Source: Brachybacterium halotolerans (GTDB lineage: Bacteria; Actinomycetota; Actinomycetes; Actinomycetales; Dermabacteraceae). From it: DNA of 64,000 nt. This document shows positions 44,850 through 53,272 of this stretch, piece by piece. The position numbers and the translations under genes are program-made. The number at the start of each line of letters is the position of its first letter. Positions within the stretch are counted from its first letter, which is position 1. The notes under the pieces were generated by a model, which searched no databases, was not told the origin of the DNA, and saw only the letters and a program-made list of their open reading frames with translations. The DNA is taken from positions 1-64,000 of the forward strand of contig NZ_JAEDAJ010000006.1 in NCBI RefSeq assembly GCF_016623465.1, given 5' to 3'.

Positions 44850-45595
44850 GCGTCCATCGAACCATTGCCGCCCGCGGCGGGCTCGAGGGCGGCGGGCTCG
44901 AGCGCGGCGAGGACCTCGCGACCGCGCTCGGTGCGGGGGAACTCCTCGATGATGCGCGCGAGGCCCTCCCGGTCGGTGGCCGCGCCGAAGGCGCCCGCGA
45001 AGGGCTGCAGCCGCACGCCGCTGCGCAGGTCTCCGATCACGAGCGGATCGAAGCCGAGGGCGTCGATCAGGCGGGCCGCCCTGTCGGCGTCGTCCGGGGC
45101 GCCCGCGATCGCGATCGCGAGGCGATCGGGGTCCCCGGCGGGGAGAGCCCTCTCGTCGAGGTCGTGGTAGCCCATGTGGTTCAGCGCCTTCACGACGCGG
45201 GCCCCCGCCAGATGCTCCTGCACGAGCTCGCTCGTGGACGCCGCCGGTCCGCCGAGCTCCTCGCTCGCGCCGTCGGTCTCCCACCAGTGGTTCATCGCGT
45301 CGATCACGAGCGTGCCGCGCAGCGCCTCCACCGGCAGTTCGCGGAACCTGCCCAGCGGCAGGGCGAGGATCACGGCGTCCGCCTCGCGAGCGGCCTCCTC
45401 GGGGCGCACCGCACGCGCACCGGGGGCGAGCACCGAGGTGATCAGGGCGATCGCCGCCGGGTCCCCGGATCCGGAGATCAGCACCTCGTACCCCGCCTCG
45501 AGCGCGCGGCGGGCGAGGACCGTGCCCACCTTCCCCGCGCCGAGGATCCCGAGGGTGCGGATCGGCGCGGAGGAGCCTGCGCTATCCCCGCTCAT
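44846..45595 (-). CDS. F420-dependent NADP reductase-like protein
   Basis: 249 residues. N-terminal NADP-binding TLGILGAGKVGTVLARRAL, then DAVILALPLGRFRELP, IDAMNHWWETDG and VKALNHMGYHDLDERAL, matching the NADPH:F420 oxidoreductase superfamily (F420_oxidored). The protein reduces F420 or is a related NAD(P) enzyme. ATGA overlaps link it to both neighbours; with an LLM flavin enzyme upstream, F420 use is plausible but unproven. Confidence 0.78.
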   Translation of the reverse strand: MSGDSAGSSAPIRTLGILGAGKVGTVLARRALEAGYEVLISGSGDPAAIALITSVLAPGARAVRPEEAAREADAVILALPLGRFRELPVEALRGTLVIDAMNHWWETDGASEELGGPAASTSELVQEHLAGARVVKALNHMGYHDLDERALPAGDPDRLAIAIAGAPDDADRAARLIDALGFDPLVIGDLRSGVRLQPFAGAFGAATDREGLARIIEEFPRTERGREVLAALEPAALEPAAGGNGSMDA

Positions 45596-46656
45596 GACGC
45601 CGTGTCCTCGCCGGAGCGCTCGGAGTCGGCGAGCATCTCGCGGACCATCGGCACGACCTGCGAGCCGTAGAGCTCGACGGACTGGCGACGCAGCGAGGGC
45701 AGGTTCTGACCCGCGGTGTAGATGAAGTCGAAGCGCTGGACGTCCAGGGCGCGGATATTGCGCACCATCTTCTCGGCGACCGTGCGGGGAGACCCCACGT
45801 ACAGCGCGCCGTGCTCGACCTCCTGGAGGAAGTGCTCCTTGGTCATGGCAGGCCAGCCGCGCTCCGCGCCGAGGCGGGCGTTGTGCGCCCGGTACGCCGG
45901 CCAGTACTCCTCGAGGGCCTGCTCGTCCGTGGCGGCGATGTGCCCGTGGGAGTGCATGCCGACCCGCTGGCGCGCCACCCCGAGCTGGTCGGCAGCGCGG
46001 TGGAAGAGGTCCACGTACGGGGCGAAGCGCTGGGGCTCGCCGCCGATGATCGCGAGCATGAGCGGCAGGCCGTGGGCGGCGGCGCGCACGACGGACTGCG
46101 GGGAGCCGCCCACGCCGATCCAGGTGGGGATGCCGCCCTCGTGGTCGGTGCGCGGATAGACCTGCGCATCCTGCAGTCCGGGACGCGTGCTCCCGGACCA
46201 GGTGACGGGCTGCTCCTTCATGAGCTCGATCCACATGCCGAGCTTCTCCTCGAAGAGCACCTCGTAGTCCTCCAGGGAGTACCCGAACAGCGGAAAGGAC
46301 TCCGTGAAGGACCCGCGGCCCAGGATGACCTCGGCGCGACCGTCGGAGAGGGCGTCGACGGTGGCGAAGCGCTGGTAGACGCGCACGGGATCGTCGGAGC
46401 TGAGGACCGTGACGGCGCTCGAGAGATGGATGCCCTGGGTGCGCGTGGCGAGGCCGGCGAGAAGGGTCTCCGGGGCGGAGATCGCGTAGTCGTCGCGGTG
46501 GTGCTCGCCGACGGCGAAGACGTCGAGCCCCGTCTGGTCCGCGACGATCCCCTCCTCGAGGACGTGCCGGAGCGACGCGGCCTCTCCGAGGGGCCGTCCC
46601 TTCTCGTCGACCATGACGTCCCCGAAGGTGTCGACGCCGAGCGTGATCCGGTCCAT
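45592..46656 (-). CDS. LLM-class flavin-dependent oxidoreductase
   Basis: 354 residues. Bacterial luciferase-like fold: TLGVDTFGDVMVD at the start, DVFAVGEHHRDDY, HLSSAVTVLSSDDPVRVYQRFATVDALSDGR, and a C-terminal EVEHGALYVGSPRTVAEKMV. Reduced flavin or F420 is the cofactor. GAGGAGGAG precedes the ATG. First gene of the unit, with a GTTGAC-AC-GTCAAC operator-like site upstream. Confidence 0.9.
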   Translation of the reverse strand: MDRITLGVDTFGDVMVDEKGRPLGEAASLRHVLEEGIVADQTGLDVFAVGEHHRDDYAISAPETLLAGLATRTQGIHLSSAVTVLSSDDPVRVYQRFATVDALSDGRAEVILGRGSFTESFPLFGYSLEDYEVLFEEKLGMWIELMKEQPVTWSGSTRPGLQDAQVYPRTDHEGGIPTWIGVGGSPQSVVRAAAHGLPLMLAIIGGEPQRFAPYVDLFHRAADQLGVARQRVGMHSHGHIAATDEQALEEYWPAYRAHNARLGAERGWPAMTKEHFLQEVEHGALYVGSPRTVAEKMVRNIRALDVQRFDFIYTAGQNLPSLRRQSVELYGSQVVPMVREMLADSERSGEDTAS

Positions 46657-46701
46657 GTGCTCTCCTCCTCGTGCCGCGGGATCCCAGCATGATGCCGGGT
46701 C

Positions 46702-46715
46702 GTTGACACGTCAAC
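46702..46715. promoter_or_regulatory. Inverted repeat upstream of LLM operon
   Basis: GTTGAC-AC-GTCAAC, six-base perfect arms, 46 bases before the LLM gene. On the minus strand TTGACG with CATGCT 17 bases on resembles -35/-10 boxes. Binding by a MarR or similar factor is only inferred. Confidence 0.4.
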
Positions 46716-46822
46716 TATTTTGCGGGGCCGCTTCTTCCCACGGCGGTCCCGATGTCGCGTACGCCGCATCGACCCGGAAGGCGGTCGCGACCGCCGCGGA
46801 GCGATCGGTATGCTTCCCCCGG

Positions 46823-46895
46823 GCCCCCATCGTCTAGCGGCCCAGGACACTGGCCTTTCACGCCGGCGACACGGGTTCGAATCCCGTTGGGGGTA
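46823..46895 (+). tRNA. tRNA-Glu(TTC)
   Basis: Acceptor GCCCCCA/TGGGGGT, anticodon loop CTTTCAC (anticodon TTC), T arm ACGGG-TTCGAAT-CCCGT. CCA not encoded. Confidence 0.95.
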
Positions 46896-47049
46896 CGACT
46901 GGACGACTCCGGATCCGGGGTCGGGACCACCGCCGCGAACACCGGGAACGGGCACTGCGAGGTGTTTCACAGGCCGAGTGGTCGAGGGCCCTGAAAAGGT
47001 CCGGTAGAGTTGTCCAGGTCGGAAACGCGAGAGCGTGGACGACGAGAAT

Positions 47050-47123
47050 GGCCCTGTAGCTCAGTTGGTTAGAGTGCCGCCCTGTCACGGCGGAGGTCGC
47101 CGGTTCAAGCCCGGTCAGGGTCG
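47050..47123 (+). tRNA. tRNA-Asp(GTC)
   Basis: Acceptor GGCCCTG/CAGGGTC, D arm GCTCAGTTGGTTAGAGT, anticodon loop CTGTCAC (anticodon GTC), T arm GCCGG-TTCAAGC-CCGGT. A TAGAGT -10-like hexamer lies at 47005. Confidence 0.95.
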
Positions 47124-47131
47124 CCCCGCAT

Positions 47132-47165
47132 GAGAGGCCCCGGAGCAGATGCTCCGGGGCCTCTC
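47132..47165 (+). terminator. Terminator after tRNA-Asp
   Basis: GAGAGGCCCCGGAGC (47132-47146) pairs exactly with GCTCCGGGGCCTCTC (47151-47165) across a four-base loop. Confidence 0.8.
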
Positions 47166-47234
47166 GTCGTATGAGGCTGTCGCCCGCCGTCCTCTGCATG
47201 CCCACCGGCGGCGCGCGCGTCCTAGGGTCGAAGG

Positions 47235-48257
47235 ATGAGCACGCACCTCCGGAACCACCGCATCCGCCTCGCTGCGCGCCCGCACGGGGAGCCCACCGGC
47301 GAGGACTACCAGCACGACGTGGTGGACGTCCCGTCCCCCGCCGACGGGCAGGTCCTCCTGCGCACGCGATTCCTCTCCCTCGACCCGTACGTGCGCGGGC
47401 GGATGAGCGACGCCGAGTCCTACGCCGCCCCCATGGAGATCGGGGACGTGATCGTGGGCGCGACCGTGTCGGAGGTCGTCGAGTCCGCCGCCGACGGCTT
47501 CAGCGCCGGCGACACGGTGCTCTCCTACGGCGGCTGGCAGGAGTACAGCGTGGAGGCGGCAGGGGGCCTGCGCCGCCTCGACCCCGCGAGCGCGCCCGTC
47601 ACCACAGCACTCGGCGTGCTGGGGATGCCCGGCTTCACCGCCTACGCCGGGCTGCTCGCGATCGGCAGGCCGCAACCCGGGGAGACCGTGGCCGTGGCCG
47701 CCGCCGCGGGCCCAGTGGGCTCCGCCGTGGGCCAGATCGCGCGGATCCTCGGAGCGCGCGCGGTGGGCATCGCCGGCGGCGAGCGCAAGGTCGAGCGCAT
47801 GCGCGAGCTCGGATTCGACGCCGCGCTGGACCACCGGGCGCCCGACCTCGGCGGCCGCCTCGCCGACGCCGCGCCCGACGGCATCGACGTGTACTTCGAG
47901 AACGTCGGCGGCGCCGTCTGGGACGCCGTGCTCCCCCACCTCAACGAGTTCGCGCGCGTGCCCGTGTGCGGCCTCGCCGCGAGCTACAACGCGACAGCCC
48001 TCCCCGAGGGGCCCGACCGCAGCGGCCAGCTGATGGGAGCGGTGCTGCGCAAGAGCCTCACACTGCGCGGCTTCATCCAGCGCGAGTTCGCGCCCACGAT
48101 GTTCGAGGACTTCCTGCGGGACATGACCGGCTGGGTCGCGAGCGGACAGGTCCACTACCTGGAGGACATCCACGAGGGACTGGACAGCGCCCCCGACGCC
48201 TTCCTGGGGATGCTGCGCGGCGCGAACCTCGGGAAGACGATCGTGCAGATCTCCTGA
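47235..48257 (+). CDS. NADP-dependent MDR oxidoreductase (CurA type)
   Basis: 340 residues. Zinc-free medium-chain fold: RTRFLSLDPYVRGRMSD, NADP loop AAAAGPVGSAVGQIARILGA, DVYFENVGGAVWDAVLPHL, and the end QVHYLEDIHEGLDSAP. Similar to 2-alkenal or curcumin reductases. Stands alone between tRNA-Asp and tRNA-Phe. Confidence 0.9.
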   Translation: MSTHLRNHRIRLAARPHGEPTGEDYQHDVVDVPSPADGQVLLRTRFLSLDPYVRGRMSDAESYAAPMEIGDVIVGATVSEVVESAADGFSAGDTVLSYGGWQEYSVEAAGGLRRLDPASAPVTTALGVLGMPGFTAYAGLLAIGRPQPGETVAVAAAAGPVGSAVGQIARILGARAVGIAGGERKVERMRELGFDAALDHRAPDLGGRLADAAPDGIDVYFENVGGAVWDAVLPHLNEFARVPVCGLAASYNATALPEGPDRSGQLMGAVLRKSLTLRGFIQREFAPTMFEDFLRDMTGWVASGQVHYLEDIHEGLDSAPDAFLGMLRGANLGKTIVQIS

Positions 48258-48353
48258 CGCGCCGCCCCGTGGCATGCCTCTCACCCGCGCCTTCCGGTTG
48301 GGAGCACCGCACGCCGACTGCTAGCCTTGACGTCGGTCGCCCTCGGCGATCAC

Positions 48354-48426
48354 GGCTCTGTAGCTCAGTTGGTAGAGCGTTCGACTGAAAATCGAAAGGT
48401 CACCGGATCGACGCCGGTCGGAGCCA
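48354..48426 (+). tRNA. tRNA-Phe(GAA)
   Basis: Acceptor GGCTCTG/CGGAGCC, D arm GCTCAGTTGGTAGAGC, anticodon loop CTGAAAA (anticodon GAA), T arm ACCGG-ATCGACG-CCGGT. CCA not encoded. Confidence 0.94.
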
Positions 48427-48431
48427 CCGCC

Positions 48432-48463
48432 AGAGGCCCTCATGCACGCGCGTGAGGGCCTCT
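48432..48463 (+). terminator. Terminator after tRNA-Phe
   Basis: AGAGGCCCTCA (48432-48442) pairs exactly with TGAGGGCCTCT (48453-48463), followed by TCTC. Confidence 0.75.
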
Positions 48464-48520
48464 TCTCATGCGCTCCCGCCACCGCAGCTCGACGCCTCCC
48501 GCGCGTGCTGGAATGGCCGG

Positions 48521-49126
48521 GTGACGTACTTCTACCGCCCGTCCGAGGGGCACCGGCTCCCCCACGATCCGTTCAACGCCATCGTGGCACCGCGGCCCAT
48601 CGGGTGGATCGCCACCGTCGACGCGCACCGCGCGAGGAACCTCGCGCCGTACTCGTTCTTCAACGCCCTGAACTACCTGCCCCCGCTGATCGGCTTCTCC
48701 AGCAACGGCTGGAAGGACACCGTGGCCAACTGCGAGGCGACCGGGGAGTTCACCTGGAACCTGGTCTCGCGCGCGCAGGCCGAGCAGATGAACTCCTCCT
48801 CGACCACCGCCGAGGTCGACGAGTTCGACGCCGCGGGCATCGCCGCCGCACCCTCGATCGAGGTCGGGCCCCCACGGGTGGCCGCCTCGCCGGTGAGCTT
48901 CGAGTGCAGGGTCACGCAGATCATCGACCTGCGGACCTCGGCCGGCGGCTCCTCGGGCTCGTGGTTCACCGTCGGGGAGGTCGTGGGCGTGCACCTGGAC
49001 GAATCCGTCCTGGTGGACGGCGTCTTCGACACGGTCGCGGCCGATCCGGTGCTCCGCGGCGGCGGACCCACCGCGTACTTCGGCATCGATCGGGAGCTGC
49101 GCTTCGACATGCGCCGCCCGGACTGA
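48521..49126 (+). CDS. Flavin reductase-like FMN-binding protein
   Basis: 201 residues. Flavin reductase-like fold: PFNAIVAPRPIGWIATVDAH, APYSFFNALNYLPPLIGF, TGEFTWNLVSRAQAEQMN and VVGVHLDESVL. GTG at 48521 chosen because sequence upstream is not conserved in style; an upstream ATG would lie in the tRNA-Phe terminator. Substrate unknown. Convergent with the Mrp operon. Confidence 0.85.
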   Translation: MTYFYRPSEGHRLPHDPFNAIVAPRPIGWIATVDAHRARNLAPYSFFNALNYLPPLIGFSSNGWKDTVANCEATGEFTWNLVSRAQAEQMNSSSTTAEVDEFDAAGIAAAPSIEVGPPRVAASPVSFECRVTQIIDLRTSAGGSSGSWFTVGEVVGVHLDESVLVDGVFDTVAADPVLRGGGPTAYFGIDRELRFDMRRPD

Positions 49127-49151
49127 GCGGGCACCCGGACGGCTCCTGCCC

Positions 49152-49754
49152 TCAGATGCCGTCCTCGTCGCGGCCGCGCCGCTCGACGACGTCCTCGAGC
49201 TCCTTCTCGGTCTCGTCCTCGAGGTCGATGTCGACGTCCAGCGACGTGGGTCCGCTCTCGTCCTCGGGCTCGTCCCAGTTCGAGAGGTTCGAGAGGTCCG
49301 CGTGCTCGTGGGCACCGCCCACCACGTTCTCGGGGAAGCGCTCGGGGGATTCCTCCTCCCCCAGGTGCGGGCCCTGGGACTCGTCGACGAAGCCGTCCTC
49401 GTCGTCGTCCTCGTCGAAGGTCGACGCGAGGCGCGGGGTGAGCTCGTCGATCGTGTAGGCGCTGCCGGAGACGAAGCCGCGGCGGAACGCGGCCCGCCCC
49501 ACCATCGTGCTCGAGACCGTCACGGTGGCCATCTGCGCGAGCATCACCAGCAGCATCGACCCGGCGATCGTCCAGCTCCCTGCGATCAGCGCCGTCCCGG
49601 CGAGGACGAGCAGCAGGCCGACGGTCTGGGGCTTGGAGACGGCGTGCATGCGCCGCAGCACGTCGCTGAAGCGCTCGAGGCCGATCGAAGCGACCAGGGC
49701 GAACAGCGCGCCGAGCGCGATGAGCACCAGTCCGATCACGTCCATCGCGCTCAT
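49152..49754 (-). CDS. mnhG: Mrp antiporter subunit G with acidic tail
   Basis: 200 residues. Three helices (VIGLVLIALGALFALVASIG, GLLLVLAGTALIAGS, and one more) with the MnhG motif LERFSDVLRRMHAVSKPQTVG. After about residue 100 there is a strongly acidic tail (DEDDDEDG, DVDIDLEDETEKE) twice the usual protein length. It overlaps mnhF by ATGA. Part of the multi-subunit Na+/H+ antiporter. Confidence 0.93.
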   Translation of the reverse strand: MSAMDVIGLVLIALGALFALVASIGLERFSDVLRRMHAVSKPQTVGLLLVLAGTALIAGSWTIAGSMLLVMLAQMATVTVSSTMVGRAAFRRGFVSGSAYTIDELTPRLASTFDEDDDEDGFVDESQGPHLGEEESPERFPENVVGGAHEHADLSNLSNWDEPEDESGPTSLDVDIDLEDETEKELEDVVERRGRDEDGI

Positions 49755-50533
49755 CGGCCCTCACCCCCGGAGTCGTCGCCGCTGCCGTCGGATGCGCGGC
49801 CGTCGGTTGCCTGAGCGCTCGACCCGGACTCCTCGGCGAGGTCGTCGGCCTCGTGCACGTCGAGGCCCGAGGCGTGGGACCCGGCGGCCGGACCCGGCAG
49901 GCGCGGTGCCGCTCCTCCCGCGACGTCGTGGGGCCCGACGGGGCGCGCGGAAGCGTGCGGGCCCGGTCCGTCGTCCGTGAACGGGGCGCGGACCGCCGGG
50001 GCCCCGTCGGACTCCGCGTCGGCCCTGCCGCCCCGCTGCGCGCCGTCCGGCTCTGCGCCGGCCAGCTCCTCGCCGTCCGGCTCCGCGCCGTCGAGCTCCG
50101 CACCGTCACCGGCGGCGTCGACCGCCTCCTCGACGGCGCCCTGGGCGTCCGTGCCCTCCGCGTCGGCGGCCTCCGCGCTGGGCGGGTCCGAGGAGAGCGT
50201 GTCCGACTGCAGCGCGTCGGGGTCCTCCGGCGGGCGGGCCACGCCGGACCTGACCCGGTCGCGGGAGACGAAGCGGGCGACGGCGAGCGTGCCGACGAAG
50301 GCGAGCGCGGTCAGCCCGAGCATCGGCGCCACCCCGTAGCTCGTCCCCGTCGCCGCCGTGTACAGGGCCATCCCCGCGACCACCAGGACGATGAGCATGT
50401 CAGAGGCGACGGCGCGGTCCAGGATCGTCGGGCCGACGATCATCCGGTGCACGGCCGGCAGCGCGGCGAGCGCGAGGACCCCCGCGATCACCATCAGCAC
50501 CACGTCGAGCGCGTCCGCGTTCCCGGCGATCAT
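49751..50533 (-). CDS. mnhF: Mrp antiporter subunit F with very long tail
   Basis: 260 residues, where the family is usually about 90. Three helices in the first 90 (VVLMVIAGVLALAALPAVHR, ASDMLIVLVVAGMALYTA, APMLGLTALAFVGTLAVARF) hold the GPTILDRAVASD family motif. The remaining 170 residues are Ala/Asp/Glu/Gly/Pro rich and low complexity, so a tail has been added. ATGA overlaps with neighbours. Confidence 0.9.
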   Translation of the reverse strand: MIAGNADALDVVLMVIAGVLALAALPAVHRMIVGPTILDRAVASDMLIVLVVAGMALYTAATGTSYGVAPMLGLTALAFVGTLAVARFVSRDRVRSGVARPPEDPDALQSDTLSSDPPSAEAADAEGTDAQGAVEEAVDAAGDGAELDGAEPDGEELAGAEPDGAQRGGRADAESDGAPAVRAPFTDDGPGPHASARPVGPHDVAGGAAPRLPGPAAGSHASGLDVHEADDLAEESGSSAQATDGRASDGSGDDSGGEGR

Positions 50534-51066
50534 CGCAGCCCCGCCCCCTCGAGCACCTCGCCGCGGGCGAGTGCCCGCAGCAGGCGCAGCTCCTGGCGCC
50601 GGGCCCGCTCGCGCGCCTGCTCGGCGCCCTCCTCGTCGCCCACGCCGATGACGTGCAGGAACAGGGTCCCCGTGGCGCGCTGCGCCTCGACGACCACGGA
50701 ACCGGGGATCAGCGTGGACAGCGCGGCGGTGAAGGTGAGGAACAGGTCGGAGCGCGAGGCGAGCTCGACGGCGATCACGGCCGTGGGCGGCTCCGGCCCG
50801 GGCCGCACCGCCCACCAGGCGATCTGCACCGCCGAGACGGTCATGTCCCACAGGAACCGCGCCACCAGCCACACGAAGGCGAGCGGCCGCAGCGTCACCT
50901 CGCGCGCCATCGACGGCAGCGGGAAGAGCACGTAGACGAGCACGGCCACGACCAGGCCGCCCAGCACGTCGGACGCCGAGAAGCCGCCCCACAGCAGGCA
51001 CCAGAACACGGTCGCGACCAGCAGGCCCAGCCAGCGGCTCGGCAGTTCGCGCAGCATCCCCCTCAT
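50530..51066 (-). CDS. mnhE: Mrp antiporter subunit E
   Basis: 178 residues. Helices GLLVATVFWCLLWGGFSASD, GLVVAVLVYVLFPLPSM and the conserved TVSAVQIAWWAVRPG with TFTAALSTLIPGSVVVE, as in MnhE. ATG at 51066 overlaps the MnhD stop; a second ATG three codons later is possible. Confidence 0.93.
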   Translation of the reverse strand: MRGMLRELPSRWLGLLVATVFWCLLWGGFSASDVLGGLVVAVLVYVLFPLPSMAREVTLRPLAFVWLVARFLWDMTVSAVQIAWWAVRPGPEPPTAVIAVELASRSDLFLTFTAALSTLIPGSVVVEAQRATGTLFLHVIGVGDEEGAEQARERARRQELRLLRALARGEVLEGAGLR

Positions 51067-52631
51067 CGCTCCTCCACCCGCGTGCCGTCGTCGCCGATGC
51101 GCCAGGCGAGCTGGTCGGCCGCATCGTCGCCGAGCACCGCGCTCACGTAGGGGCTGCGGTCCAGCACCGAGCGGGCCGCCTCGTCGGTGAAATGCATGAG
51201 CGGTCCCGCGAGCACGGTCAGCAGCAGCGAGACCACGACGAGCGCCCCGGTCGCGCCGTACATGAGGGCCGGCACCCTCTCGCCGTCCTTCTCGATGTCC
51301 GCGCCCTGCGGCGCCTTCTGCCAGAACGCGCGGTTCCAGATCTTCGCGATCGCGTACAGCGTGAGCAGGCTCGTCAGCACGCTGATCACGACGAGGATCC
51401 ACGAGGCCGTGTTGCCGCGCTCGATGCCGGCCTCCACGAGGCCCACCTTGCCCAGGAACCCGGAGAAGGGCGGGATGCCCGAGAGGTTCATCGCGGGCAC
51501 GAAGAAGATGACTGCGAGCAGCGGGGCGGCCTTCGCGAGCCCTCCCAGGCGCCCCAGGTTCGTGGTGCCGGCGCGGTGCTCGATGAGCCCGGCGGCCAGG
51601 AACAGCGTCGACTGCACGGTGATGTGATGGGCGACGTAGTAGATGGTCGAGGCGATCGCGAGGCGGGTGGTGACGCCGATGCCGAAGAGCATGAAGCCCA
51701 TGTGCGAGACCAGGGTGAAGGACAGGACGCGCTTGAGATCGGTCTGCGCGACCGCGCCCAGGATCCCGATCACGAGGCTCGCCCCGGCGGCCGCGAGCAG
51801 CAGGGTCTCCAGCTGCGAGGCCGGGAACAGCAGGGTCTCGAGCCGGATGATCGCGTAGATGCCCACCTTCGTGAGCAGTCCCGCGAACACGGCCGTGACC
51901 GGTGCGGGCGCGGTCGGGTACGAGTCGGGCAGCCACGCGCTCAGCGGGAAGATCGCGGCCTTGATCGCGAAGGCGACCAGCAGCATCAGCTCGAGCCCCA
52001 TGCGCGTGGAGTCCGGCAGCTGGTCCAGGCGCACGGCGAGCTCGGCCAGGTTCACCGTGCCCACGGCCGCGTACACCGCGGCGATGCCCGCCAGGAAGAT
52101 CACCGAGCTCAGCAGCGAGACGATCACGTAGGTGGTCGCGGCGCGGATGCGGCTCGCGGACCCGCCCAGGGTGAGCAGCACGTAGCTCGCGGCCAGCAGG
52201 ATCTCGAAGCTCACGTAGAGGTTGAACAGGTCCCCCGCGAGGAACGCGTTGGAGACGCCGGCGACCAGCACCAGGTAGGTCGGATGGTAGATCGCGACAG
52301 GCGTGCGCTCGGTGTTCTCGCTGACGGACTGCGCGCTCGAGTACACGAGAACGGCGAGGGTCACGACGCTCGAGACGACGAGCATGAGGGCCGTCAGCCT
52401 GTCGGCCACCAGCACGATCCCGAGCCGCGGGGTCCAGCTCGCGATCTGCAGCACGAGCGTGCCGTCGACCGTGACCCGGTAGCCGATGGCGAGGGCGACC
52501 GCGAGGATCGCGACCAGGGTCGTCGTGGAGACCGCGCGCTGCAGCGCCGCGTGGTGGCGCAGGATCAGCGTGAACGCGGCGCCGCCGAGCGGCAGCACCA
52601 CAGGCAGGGCGAGGAGCAGGGCGACGCTCAT
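51063..52631 (-). CDS. mnhD: Mrp antiporter subunit D
   Basis: 522 residues, about 14 helices. Proton-channel subunit related to NuoM/NuoN: ALTVLVYSSAQS-like N half, LLASYVLLTLGGS, KAAIFPLSAWLPDSYPTAPA with the conserved Lys and Pro, VAQTDLKRVLSFTLVSHMGF. C-terminal cytoplasmic region. ATGA overlaps mnhE. Confidence 0.94.
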   Translation of the reverse strand: MSVALLLALPVVLPLGGAAFTLILRHHAALQRAVSTTTLVAILAVALAIGYRVTVDGTLVLQIASWTPRLGIVLVADRLTALMLVVSSVVTLAVLVYSSAQSVSENTERTPVAIYHPTYLVLVAGVSNAFLAGDLFNLYVSFEILLAASYVLLTLGGSASRIRAATTYVIVSLLSSVIFLAGIAAVYAAVGTVNLAELAVRLDQLPDSTRMGLELMLLVAFAIKAAIFPLSAWLPDSYPTAPAPVTAVFAGLLTKVGIYAIIRLETLLFPASQLETLLLAAAGASLVIGILGAVAQTDLKRVLSFTLVSHMGFMLFGIGVTTRLAIASTIYYVAHHITVQSTLFLAAGLIEHRAGTTNLGRLGGLAKAAPLLAVIFFVPAMNLSGIPPFSGFLGKVGLVEAGIERGNTASWILVVISVLTSLLTLYAIAKIWNRAFWQKAPQGADIEKDGERVPALMYGATGALVVVSLLLTVLAGPLMHFTDEAARSVLDRSPYVSAVLGDDAADQLAWRIGDDGTRVEER

Positions 52632-53272
52632 GCGCGGTCCTCCTGGTCCTCGGTCGGTTCTCCGGAATGCTCTCCAGACTGCTCTCCGGACTGCTCTGCG
52701 GGCTGGTCCTCGGGCCCGTCCTCGGGCTGGTCCTCGGCCTCGTCGGCCTCCGTGTAGTCCTGGGGCACGTCCTGGTCGCCCGTGAGGTCCTCTCCCAGCG
52801 GGTTCTCCTCCTCCTCGGGGGCGCGCAGGCCCTGCGACGCCTTGAGGGCGCCGCGCCGGGCGTCCTCGTCGAGGGCGTCGGCCCAGCCCACCTCGATGCC
52901 CTGCCCGGTGCGGGCGCGGGAGCGGCGCAGCACGCGGCGGTCCTCGACGTCGTCGGGCACCTCGTCATGGCCGAACAGCTGCCAGGCCCGGTAGGCCAGC
53001 GCCATCACGAACGCGGTCACCCCCAGGGTGATGACGATCGCCGTGAGCACCATCGCGAAGGGCAGCGGGTCGGTCATCCGCTCCGGATCGTCGGTCCCCT
53101 CGAAGGGGGGCGAGCCCCACGGGCCCGCGGCGAGGATGAACAGGAGGTTCACCCCGTTGCCGAGCAGCACGAAGCCCAGGATGATGCGGGTCAGCGTGCG
53201 CTCGAGCACGAGGTAGACGCCGCAGGCGATGAGGACGCCGGCGGTGAGGACGAGGGCGAGGCTCACGGTCAT
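52628..53272 (-). CDS. mnhC: Mrp antiporter subunit C with acidic tail
   Basis: 214 residues. NuoK-like three-helix domain (ALVLTAGVLIACGVYLVLE, IILGFVLLGNGVNLLFILA, LPFAMVLTAIVITLGVTAF) of about 115 residues, then a cytoplasmic extension rich in Glu/Asp and Pro. Overlaps both neighbours by ATGA. The tail is about 100 residues longer than usual. Confidence 0.93.
   Translation of the reverse strand: MTVSLALVLTAGVLIACGVYLVLERTLTRIILGFVLLGNGVNLLFILAAGPWGSPPFEGTDDPERMTDPLPFAMVLTAIVITLGVTAFVMALAYRAWQLFGHDEVPDDVEDRRVLRRSRARTGQGIEVGWADALDEDARRGALKASQGLRAPEEEENPLGEDLTGDQDVPQDYTEADEAEDQPEDGPEDQPAEQSGEQSGEHSGEPTEDQEDRA

Noticed and set aside
46720-47007. Plus-strand open frame with RRHGFESRWG
   Set aside because: It crosses tRNA-Glu and has no ribosome site; the motif comes from the tRNA sequence.
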